Source of the DNA: Candidatus Altimarinota bacterium | GTDB taxonomy: Bacteria > Patescibacteriota > Gracilibacteria > UBA4473 | Length of the DNA: 5,230 bases | NCBI GenBank assembly: GCA_018401175.1 | Contig: JAGYLK010000087.1 | Span: 1-5,230, forward strand | Reading direction: 5' to 3' | Part shown: piece by piece, positions 1-5,230 of the stretch | Layout: every line of letters starts with the position of its first letter | How positions within the stretch are numbered: the first letter of the stretch is position 1 | Translations under genes and position numbers: made by a program | The notes under the pieces: generated by a model | What the model was told of the DNA's origin: nothing | What the model saw: the letters and a program-made list of their open reading frames with translations, nothing else | The model's database searches: none

Positions 1-1296
1 CGCAGACTGAACGGACTTTTCTGGTTCCTTGGCGCTAAATGAAATGTGATGTACCTCTGTTCCCCACAAAAGCTGAAGCTGTCGACAAGTCGTTTCGTGA
101 TTTGTGAACGCAAAAATAGGTGCCTTCGGACGAAATTCTGCGACACTAATAGCTGTTTGACCGGATGCGGTAAGGACAATGATTCCCCCTATGTCCAATA
201 AATCGTCTGCCATCTGCGCCACCATATGTGACATTGCCTCTTGCGTCGTAGTAACAGGGAGCTTGCGTAATGTTTTTAACTCAAACATATTTTTTTCACT
301 TTCTGCAGAAATTTTAGCCATTGCCAAAACGGACTCCTGTGGAAATTTTCCGCTCGCCGTTTCTCCCGACAACATAGTCGCATCAGATCGTTGAAATGCC
401 GCATTGGCAACATCTGCTACTTCGGCTCGAGTGGGCGTCGGAGTATCAATCATCGAATCGAGCATTTCCGTCGCGACAATCGTCATTTTCCGATGTTTGG
501 CGGCTAAATTGATACAATCGTGCTGCACTTTAGGGACGTTCTCAAACGGAATTTCTACTCCTAAATCACCCCGCGCCACCATCACTCCATCTGCTGCAGC
601 AATAATTTCTTCTAAATTCTGAACGGCAATCACATTCTCAATCTTTGGAATAATTTTCATCTTCGACTTTTTCTTGTCCAAATACACACGAAGTTCGTGA
701 ATATCATCTGCACTACTCGCAAAAGAGAGCGCACAAAAATCGAGATTCTGTTTGACTCCAAACTCAATATCCTTCCAATCTTTTTCAGTAATTGTGGGCA
801 AGGAAATCTTCTTTCCGGGTAAATTCAAATGCCTACGAGAACCAATTTTTCCATCCTGATTCACATAACACAGAACGTCCGTTTTTGTTTTTTCAATCAC
901 TTTCATCGTGAATGCACCGGAATCAACGACAACTATATCCCCCACTTCAATATCATTCGCAAATCCTGGATGACTCACCTTGTTTTTCCCTGTCTTGGCG
1001 TATACATTTTCTGGATCAGTGGTCCAGGTAAACGTATCTCCCTTTTTCACTTCTATCTTTTGTTCCACATCTTCCGTGCGAATATCTGGCCCCTTGGTAT
1101 CCAGAATAATGGGATATTTTCTTCCACTTTTTTCTTCAATACGACGAATCTGTTGGATTCGATGTCCATGTTCTTCCAAATCTCCGTGTGAAAAATTCAA
1201 ACGAAAAACATTTGCACCTGCATGAATTAAGGATTCAATAGCTTCTATCGTATGGGAAGATGGCCCCAGTGTGCACACAATTTTTGTTCGTCTCAT
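1..1296 (-). CDS. pyk: Pyruvate kinase, C-terminus cut off by the window edge
   Basis: Cytoplasmic glycolytic enzyme that transfers phosphate from phosphoenolpyruvate to ADP, giving pyruvate and ATP. 432 codons are open from the ATG at 1296 to base 1 with no stop; bacterial family members are usually about 470-480 residues, so roughly 40 are missing, all from the C-terminal domain. Visible landmarks: RRTKIVCTLGPSS at 2-14 (canonical N-terminus, which fixes the start), FRLNFSHG at 31-38 (Arg32, Asn34, Ser36), LDTKGPDIRT at 65-74, lid (B) domain about 75-160, NLPG at 158-161, PKIEN at 217-221 (catalytic Lys218, metal ligand Glu220), ARGDLGVEIP at 241-250 (metal ligand Asp244), ATEMLDSM at 275-282 (Thr276), PTRAEVADVANA at 288-299 and MLSGETA at 308-314. 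Several usually conserved positions differ: VDSG for VDDG (124-127), FAS for FVR (192-194), ATE for ATQ, RSDAT for GTDAV. All main catalytic residues are kept, so it is probably active. The acidic residue in TKGPD suggests the K+-dependent type, though with Asp instead of the usual Glu. It is the last visible gene of the leftward run, 16 bp after the membrane protein gene. Confidence 0.97.
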   Translation of the reverse strand, partial: MRRTKIVCTLGPSSHTIEAIESLIHAGANVFRLNFSHGDLEEHGHRIQQIRRIEEKSGRKYPIILDTKGPDIRTEDVEQKIEVKKGDTFTWTTDPENVYAKTGKNKVSHPGFANDIEVGDIVVVDSGAFTMKVIEKTKTDVLCYVNQDGKIGSRRHLNLPGKKISLPTITEKDWKDIEFGVKQNLDFCALSFASSADDIHELRVYLDKKKSKMKIIPKIENVIAVQNLEEIIAAADGVMVARGDLGVEIPFENVPKVQHDCINLAAKHRKMTIVATEMLDSMIDTPTPTRAEVADVANAAFQRSDATMLSGETASGKFPQESVLAMAKISAESEKNMFELKTLRKLPVTTTQEAMSHMVAQMADDLLDIGGIIVLTASGQTAISVAEFRPKAPIFAFTNHETTCRQLQLLWGTEVHHISFSAKEPEKSVQSA

Positions 1297-1312
1297 GCGT
1301 TCTCAATAAAGA
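1297..1312 (-). promoter_or_regulatory. Weak ribosome binding site of pyruvate kinase, in the 16-bp gap
   Basis: On the minus strand the bases before the ATG read TTGAGAACGC. The GAG (1304-1302) lies five bases from the start codon and is a minimal Shine-Dalgarno core. There is no room for a promoter or terminator here, so the kinase is probably cotranscribed with the membrane protein gene, unless a promoter lies inside that gene. Confidence 0.45.
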
Positions 1313-1699
1313 TTATTTCGTCGAGAGTTTCGCAGAATCCAAGGAAAAAATCAATTCCACCAAAATAAGGAATATTCCCAATAAAATCCCTTCTGTCCAT
1401 CCCAAAAGATTAAACAATCGCAATGCCAAAATTATAGCTACAAAGAGTGCCGCCCAAAATCCTCTCCTTAATGATTTTCGAAAATTCACTTCCGATAAAT
1501 TTTTCCCCACACGCAATTCCGCACCAAAGAAAAATATATAGGATACCGTCATCCACACGGTTCCTATGAGGGAAATAAAAAAGAGAGAAAGGGCGAGAAT
1601 TTGTTGTGGACCAAGTGGATCAAGCTGCGTAAGAGTAAAACCAAATACTCCTACAGAGAGAACTAAGAAAAGTGTAGCCCAAAAAAAGTATCGAAACAT
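1313..1699 (-). CDS. Small four-helix integral membrane protein of unknown function
   Basis: 128 residues, complete, ATG at 1699 and TAA at 1315-1313. I do not recognise a characterised family. Four hydrophobic segments are clear: about 5-25, 34-57, 81-99 and 103-121. The loop between segments 2 and 3 (63-79, RVGKNLSEVNFRKSLRR) is strongly basic, and the ends carry Arg3 and Lys124/Lys128, so the positive-inside rule puts both termini and this central loop in the cytoplasm. A Pro/Gly-containing turn (DPLGPQQ, 27-33) joins segments 1 and 2 on the outside. There is no signal-peptidase site, catalytic motif or metal-binding cluster. The FRKSLRRGF stretch before segment 3 resembles small membrane proteins I associate with Patescibacteria; this is from memory and not checked. 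No Shine-Dalgarno sequence precedes the ATG. It starts 41 bp after the large gene and ends 16 bp before pyruvate kinase. Coding is supported by the coherent helix pattern and the tight same-strand packing. Confidence 0.8.
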   Translation of the reverse strand: MFRYFFWATLFLVLSVGVFGFTLTQLDPLGPQQILALSLFFISLIGTVWMTVSYIFFFGAELRVGKNLSEVNFRKSLRRGFWAALFVAIILALRLFNLLGWTEGILLGIFLILVELIFSLDSAKLSTK

Positions 1700-1740
1700 C
1701 GTGGGCAGTGTACTTGGTTTTTTAGAAGGGGAAAAGAAAT
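1700..1740 (-). other. Intergenic gap with no clear terminator or ribosome binding site
   Basis: These 41 bases separate the TAA of the large gene from the ATG of the membrane protein gene. Read on the minus strand they are pyrimidine-rich (TTTCTTTTCCCCTTCT) and then A-rich. I find no inverted repeat followed by a T run, no convincing -10/-35 pair and no GGAG-like site close to the ATG. Transcription may therefore read through from the large gene, or a promoter may lie inside that gene's 3' end. Confidence 0.4.
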
Positions 1741-4700
1741 TTAGTAGTCAATTATTGATCCATCGGATGCTCCTTTTTTAAACACTCTTTGTGTTGTGTC
1801 ATAGTACAAACGTCCTGGAACGGCTGTTTTATTTGTGTTTAATGTGTTAAGAGTTGTTTGAGGAACAACGTAATTTGATGCGGGAAATTCAATGAAACTA
1901 TTGCTGGTTTCCCCGAGAAAAAATTTCTTATACGACGTATCCCAATACCGTCGTCCCACCGTTACTAAATTTAATGTAGACAATCGCAATCGATTTACAA
2001 CCGAATTCACAGTTGTTGGTTGCGCAAGGAGATTTTTGAATACATCTTTCCCTGTGTTTCCTGACTGTGCCGGAATATTTACTTTTTGAAAACTTCCTGT
2101 TCCGTTGGTAAATGTGTGAATGTCAACTGGTGATGCGTTTATTTTGAGATTACTGATTGTATCATTTCCCCTCAGCGTAGCAAGAACATATTCACTCGCC
2201 GTAAACATATTATTGGTAGCTGGATTTGTACCAGATCCTCCTGAAACATTCAGTAATAACCAATCCTCTCCAAATGTGTCTCCTTTGATATAACAGGTAA
2301 ATGCGCCATTACTTGCTCTCTCAATTCTAATTTTGTAATTTTTATTGTCTTGAATATATCCATCAGGGGTCTTCATGAGAACAGTAGAAGAAGAGCCATT
2401 TATAAATAAACGAAGTTCTAACGCTCCTCCCGTTACTCCCCGAATATAATATCCGTCTGATGCAACTGTTATATCTGGTGTATTACTAATAAAATAAAAA
2501 CGATTATCATTAATTGTTCGAAAATTAAAATCAAACTCCCACGTTCCATATGCAACACTACTCGGTTTATACATTCTTCCCGTACCAATACTTTGCAATC
2601 CCTTACTAAATCCATCTAATAAGTTATCACTCCGGCTCGTATCATCATTTCCCCAGAAGGTTGAAAGATTCGCATTTGTAACTGTTCCATGAGCGGGTTC
2701 ATAAAGTTCTTCTATCGAAATACTCTTAATTGAACCATCTACATTCGGATATCCTCGAATTGCAAATGTCTGATTGACAACCGTATCTAAGGTTTTTATG
2801 AAAACGTGTATGCCTGAAGTTGAAATATCGTTTTCTGCTTGAGCCGACGTCCCGCTTCCCGCAAGATAAAGTCCAAATTTTCCTGAATTAAGGGTTGATA
2901 CATTTATCGTTACTCGATAGGTACTTCCTACTTTAAAAAAGTTTGTAGGAGCTGTCTGATTTATAGTTGCATAACTCTGAACTGCTGTAGCCACAGCTTT
3001 CCCTCCACTTATTGTCCACCCTGTTCCCTTTAACCAATTAGTATCAGTACTAAAATCACTATTTACAACTATATTTTCTCCATAATACTCTGGAACTTTA
3101 TCATACACCGTATCTCCTCCTCCTTCTGAAAAAGTGTAATGCGCTTGTGCATCATCAGGTAAATTGACGACTTCCGATGCGGTCAAGGCTCGATCATAAT
3201 ATCGAAACTCCGACATTTTCCCTTTAAATGGCTGCCAACCACCATTTGCTGCACTAGCGAAAACAACAGGCGAATCCGAAGTGATTGTCCCCAATGCGGT
3301 GGCTGTACTAACGGTTTGTTTCAAAACTCCATCTACATAAAATTCAATAATGGTTGTTGCCGCTCGTTTTACAACAGCCGCAACCTCATGAAATCCTCCC
3401 ATTGGGATATGTCCTGCTGCAGAACGCGCATAATAAGCACCACCTGATCCTCCCAGATAAATCCCCAATTCTCCATTTGTATGAAAATAAAATGTCCATC
3501 CAGCTGTATAAAACGACTGCTTTTTAGCAATTGTATGATATGTTCCTTCGTTCACCGTTTCTATTACCGCACTCACTGTAAAATCACCCGTTCCCGGATT
3601 CATTTTGTTTGATTCTTGACTGGTTTCAACAATATCATTCACTCCATCAAAAACCGCCACCGGCGTAGCCAAATATAAATCCGCATCACTCATCGCCGCA
3701 CGTCTCGATCCATCCATATAATTTCCAAATATATCCGTCAACAAAGCATTTCCATCTTTATCAATCGCTCGTGGAATAAGTTGCCCGGGAAGAGAAACCT
3801 CTCGAATTGAAACATTCCGAATCTCTCCATAATCCGTTGCCAATAAATTTCCTCCCCCTTCTTTTTGTACATTCCAATCAACAAAATCCAATCCTGCAGT
3901 CGTATGTTGTGCTTCCATCTCATACTCATAACGAACAAAATTAGAAGTTACTGACGGACGATCTTCACTAGCAGGCAAATCATCCACTAAGTCTGGTGTT
4001 ATTTTCACGGTAGTATTTGACCGTGCATCATATGCAATTTTGTACGTTCTCAACTCCAAAGGATGTGGAAGAACTCCATTTGTACGAGTAGTTCCGGTCA
4101 CCGCAGTATTATTCCCGGTAATTCGACGAATTCCATTTGAGTATGTAGTCGTCGCAGAACCTCCTAAGACAGAAGGAGTCGTAGAAATATCAAATAATTC
4201 CTCTTGTGGAACTTCTTCCGCGTATCCAATTGTGTTTTGATAACTGACGAAATCACGATCTTCTGTGTGAAATGTCGCCTCATTCGCATTTGTAATGGTT
4301 CCATGAACAGGAGAATGAAGTTCTTTTATGGAAAAATTATCTACAGTTCCCTCAAAATTACTAAATCCGTGTAAATAAATATTTACCGTAGCACTAGAGG
4401 AAGTCTTTACATCAAATTCATACTCCCCCGACTGAGTAATTCCACTCGATCCACTTCCAACTAAATAAATGCCGCTGTCTCCTATCGAGAAAAATCCCGA
4501 ATCAACCGTCAAGTTGAATCGTAAACGATATTTTGTAGACGGTTTTAATCCTACTGATTGAACAATATAAACTCTTGCCGCTTGTGTTCCATCACATTGA
4601 GCCTTTCCTCCAGCTATCGACCAACCAGCTTGTTTGGACCAACCAGTATCTGTGTCAAACCCTCCATTTGTTGCCAATTCATCCCCCAACCACTCCTTAA

Positions 4701-5230
4701 CGCTATCAAAGCTCCGTACCCCAACTCCCTCGTCACCATGCCATGAGTGAAGAAGTTTTCGATTTTGATCATATTGTCTTACATTTCCCAGTTTCCCATT
4801 TGAATATCCACTTGCAGAATAGCCAAATTTAAAATCATTTGTAAGAGTTGGTAATGATGCTGGAATCGTACCGCTAAAGGATAATGTCTGTTCTATTCCA
4901 TCAACAAACACCTTCGCTCGATCAGCATTTGTTACACCAGAACCGTTAAACAAAAATCTAAAATTATGTTTTCCAAAGTCTGTCACTAAAACATGCCCCA
5001 ATGTATTCGAACCATTTGCTAATACAAAATAAATTCTGTCATTCGTGTACCAAGACATTTCCAACCTGTTGCTCCCATCTACTACTTGTCCAATACTTAC
5101 AAATTCTCCCGATTGTTTACTCATTTCTACCTCAAAATCTACATAAGTGGCTCCGCTGAAATCTATATCAGTCTTATTGAAATCAACATAATCATCCACT
5201 CCATCAAACTGATATGCACGTCCTACTTGA
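1741..5230 (-). CDS. Giant modular LamG / CBM-like surface or tail-fibre-like protein, N-terminus outside the window
   Basis: 1162 residues are visible, ending in TAA at 1743-1741. The frame stays open to the window edge. The first in-frame start-type codon, a GTG at 5199, lies inside the conserved LamG motif AYQFDGVDDYVDF, so it is a Val codon and not the start. Domains, numbered from the first visible codon (CAA at 5229): LamG/concanavalin-like 1 (1-about 175); CBM4/9-like 1 (183-307; ELATNGGFDTDTGW, SIAGGKA, VDNFSIKEL); jelly-roll-like module (344-478); linker (484-504); LamG 2 (524-702; AVFDGVND, FYVDGVLKQ, FKGKMSEFRYYDRALTASEV); CBM4/9-like 2 (718-846); concanavalin-like 3 (868-1030; YKIRIERASNGAFTCYIKG); C-terminal tail with two GRxY[WY]DT repeats (1092-1153). 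There are only two cysteines, much Thr/Ser/Asn/Gly, and no transmembrane helix or sorting signal in the visible part. Such modules bind glycans or proteins in phage tail fibres and bacterial adhesins. The phage-like style points to a tail fibre, while the chromosomal neighbours point to a cell-surface adhesin; I cannot decide. No glycoside hydrolase or peptidase motif is seen. Secretion cannot be judged without the N-terminus. Confidence 0.92.
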   Translation of the reverse strand, partial: QVGRAYQFDGVDDYVDFNKTDIDFSGATYVDFEVEMSKQSGEFVSIGQVVDGSNRLEMSWYTNDRIYFVLANGSNTLGHVLVTDFGKHNFRFLFNGSGVTNADRAKVFVDGIEQTLSFSGTIPASLPTLTNDFKFGYSASGYSNGKLGNVRQYDQNRKLLHSWHGDEGVGVRSFDSVKEWLGDELATNGGFDTDTGWSKQAGWSIAGGKAQCDGTQAARVYIVQSVGLKPSTKYRLRFNLTVDSGFFSIGDSGIYLVGSGSSGITQSGEYEFDVKTSSSATVNIYLHGFSNFEGTVDNFSIKELHSPVHGTITNANEATFHTEDRDFVSYQNTIGYAEEVPQEELFDISTTPSVLGGSATTTYSNGIRRITGNNTAVTGTTRTNGVLPHPLELRTYKIAYDARSNTTVKITPDLVDDLPASEDRPSVTSNFVRYEYEMEAQHTTAGLDFVDWNVQKEGGGNLLATDYGEIRNVSIREVSLPGQLIPRAIDKDGNALLTDIFGNYMDGSRRAAMSDADLYLATPVAVFDGVNDIVETSQESNKMNPGTGDFTVSAVIETVNEGTYHTIAKKQSFYTAGWTFYFHTNGELGIYLGGSGGAYYARSAAGHIPMGGFHEVAAVVKRAATTIIEFYVDGVLKQTVSTATALGTITSDSPVVFASAANGGWQPFKGKMSEFRYYDRALTASEVVNLPDDAQAHYTFSEGGGDTVYDKVPEYYGENIVVNSDFSTDTNWLKGTGWTISGGKAVATAVQSYATINQTAPTNFFKVGSTYRVTINVSTLNSGKFGLYLAGSGTSAQAENDISTSGIHVFIKTLDTVVNQTFAIRGYPNVDGSIKSISIEELYEPAHGTVTNANLSTFWGNDDTSRSDNLLDGFSKGLQSIGTGRMYKPSSVAYGTWEFDFNFRTINDNRFYFISNTPDITVASDGYYIRGVTGGALELRLFINGSSSTVLMKTPDGYIQDNKNYKIRIERASNGAFTCYIKGDTFGEDWLLLNVSGGSGTNPATNNMFTASEYVLATLRGNDTISNLKINASPVDIHTFTNGTGSFQKVNIPAQSGNTGKDVFKNLLAQPTTVNSVVNRLRLSTLNLVTVGRRYWDTSYKKFFLGETSNSFIEFPASNYVVPQTTLNTLNTNKTAVPGRLYYDTTQRVFKKGASDGSIIDY
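1771..1956 (-). repeat. C-terminal GRxY[WY]DT repeat pair of the large protein
   Basis: Two 15-residue units, GRRYWDTSYKKFFLG (1956-1912) and GRLYYDTTQRVFKKG (1815-1771), are 47 residues apart and share 7 of 15 residues. The GxxYYDT pattern occurs at the ends of many phage fibre and bacterial surface proteins, often just before the C-terminus. The second copy ends seven residues from the C-terminus (ASDGSIIDY follows). Its role (trimerisation, capping or attachment) cannot be told from the sequence. Confidence 0.6.
2140..2628 (-). other. Third concanavalin-like domain of the large protein
   Basis: About 163 residues from DNLLDGFSKGLQSIGTGRM to ATLRGNDTISNLKI. The order WEFDFNFRT, YYIRGVTGGALELRLFING, YKIRIERASNGAFTCYIKG, DWLLLNVSGGSGTNPATNN is that of a beta-sandwich often met in phage and marine metagenome fibre proteins. 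It lacks the FDGVDD opening of LamG 1 and 2, so it is a different subfamily and not a third copy of the same repeat. Confidence 0.6.
2669..2697 (-). repeat. Direct repeat, copy 2 (codes for HGTVTNAN)
   Basis: This 29-base stretch matches 4283-4311 at 25 of 29 positions in the same orientation. It encodes the HGTVTNAN motif that follows CBM-like module 2. It is the best conserved nucleotide trace of the duplication of the LamG-CBM unit. Confidence 0.75.
2692..3078 (-). other. CBM4/9-like module 2 of the large protein
   Basis: About 129 residues starting at ENIVVNSDFSTDTNW, with GTGWTISGGKAVATA, FKVGSTYRVTINVSTL, KFGLYLAGSGTSAQAENDIS and the closing GSIKSISIEEL. It matches module 1 strand by strand (NGGFDTDTGW / NSDFSTDTNW; WSIAGGKA / WTISGGKA; GIYLVGSGSSG / GLYLAGSGTSA; FSIKELHSPVHGT / ISIEELYEPAHGT), so the two are duplicates that have diverged. 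Confidence 0.7.
3124..3660 (-). other. LamG-like domain 2 of the large protein
   Basis: About 179 residues, complete. It opens with AVFDGVNDIVETSQ, followed by GDFTVSAVIE, a strand hairpin FYVDGVLKQTV, and the very typical ending KMSEFRYYDRALTASEV and AHYTFSEGGGDTVYD. This is the clearest Laminin_G_3 (concanavalin-like) domain in the window. Bacterial and phage versions bind sugars or proteins and often coordinate calcium, but no specific ligand residues can be assigned from sequence alone. Confidence 0.88.
3796..4200 (-). other. Unassigned jelly-roll-like module of the large protein
   Basis: About 135 residues, from ELFDISTTPSVLGGSATTTY through RTYKIAYDARSNTTVKI and NFVRYEYEMEAQ to YGEIRNVSIREVS. 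The closing strand resembles the ends of the CBM-like modules (NFSIKEL, SISIEEL), so this is probably a diverged CBM-like beta sandwich. A linker, LIPRAIDKDGNALLTDIFGN, follows and leads into LamG 2. Only one copy is present. Confidence 0.5.
4283..4311 (-). repeat. Direct repeat, copy 1 (codes for HGTITNAN)
   Basis: Partner of the repeat at 2669-2697, 1614 bases (538 codons) away, so in the same frame. It encodes HGTITNAN after CBM-like module 1. The surrounding sequence is similar at the protein level but more diverged in DNA. Confidence 0.75.
4309..4683 (-). other. CBM4/9-like module 1 of the large protein
   Basis: About 125 residues start at DELATNGGFDTDTGW and continue through AGWSIAGGKAQCDG, LKPSTKYRLRFNLTV and SGEYEFDVKTSS to GTVDNFSIKEL. 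The pattern N-G-x-F-D/S-T-D-T-x-W, then W-x-I-x-G-G-K-A, and a closing (V)DN(F/V)S(I/V)KE strand is that of CBM4/9-like carbohydrate-binding domains frequent in phage tail proteins. Its partner is module 2 at 2692-3078. Confidence 0.7.
4705..5230 (-). other. LamG-like domain 1 (partial) of the large protein
   Basis: The segment starts with the opening strand AYQFDGVDDYVDF, typical of LamG/Laminin_G_3 domains in bacteria and phages. It continues through alternating strands such as NRLEMSWYTNDRIYFVLAN and KVFVDGIEQTLSF, where the VDG hairpin is also typical, and ends near GNVRQYDQNRKLLHSWHGDEGVG. The fold would be a concanavalin-like beta sandwich used for ligand binding. A small part of its N-terminal edge may lie outside the window. 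Confidence 0.8.

Noticed and set aside
179..1541. Several plus-strand open frames of 70-120 codons
   Set aside because: They lie antisense to pyruvate kinase and the membrane protein gene, whose minus-strand proteins carry clear family motifs or coherent helices. The plus-strand translations show no recognisable motif.
1700..1740. Intrinsic terminator after the large gene
   Set aside because: The stretch is pyrimidine-rich then A-rich, but no stem-forming inverted repeat followed by T residues could be found.
3738..3938. Minus-strand open frame of 66 codons
   Set aside because: It is a shifted-frame shadow inside the large gene, which is uninterrupted and shows domain motifs through this stretch.
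1741..5230. Alternative genetic code (TGA read as Gly or Trp)
   Set aside because: No in-frame TGA is found in any of the three genes, and glycine and tryptophan are coded normally. A recoded genome should show some TGA codons over this length.
1741..5230. Prophage or mobile element boundary
   Set aside because: Only the fibre-like protein suggests a phage. No integrase, transposase, terminal repeat, tRNA or att-like duplication is visible.

Overview
The window holds three genes, all on the minus strand and read right to left: the 3' part of a very large gene for a modular beta-sandwich (LamG / carbohydrate-binding-like) surface or tail-fibre-like protein (5230 to 1741), a small four-helix membrane protein (1699 to 1313), and most of a pyruvate kinase gene (1296 to 1). 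Both outer genes run off the window: the large protein lacks its N-terminus and the kinase lacks its last few dozen residues. The plus strand shows no believable gene. Almost every base is coding; the gaps are only 41 bp and 16 bp.

Organism: a bacterium with moderately AT-rich DNA (about 40% G+C by eye). The short gaps, weak or absent Shine-Dalgarno sites, a small orphan membrane protein beside a slightly divergent pyruvate kinase, and a giant LamG protein are reminiscent of Patescibacteria (CPR) genomes. This is an inference from gene style, not a proof. No in-frame TGA occurs in about 1,720 codons and both visible stops are TAA, so nothing suggests TGA recoding as in Gracilibacteria, Absconditabacteria or Mycoplasma.

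Large protein (1162 residues visible, no upstream stop): LamG1, then CBM4/9-like module 1, a jelly-roll-like module, LamG2, CBM4/9-like module 2, a third concanavalin-like domain, and a C-terminal tail with two copies of a G-R-x-Y-[WY]-D-T motif. LamG plus CBM occurs twice, about 520-540 residues apart. In each copy the CBM sits between two short motifs (EGxG...D and HGTxTNAN) that normally lie close together at the end of a LamG unit. Such modules are common in phage tail fibres and bacterial adhesins. No phage gene is visible, and the neighbours look chromosomal.

The membrane protein and pyruvate kinase are 16 bp apart and probably cotranscribed. No hairpin terminator is seen after the large gene, so read-through into them is possible. 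There is no visible functional link between the surface protein and glycolysis. I see no RNA gene, CRISPR array, insertion sequence or attachment site.
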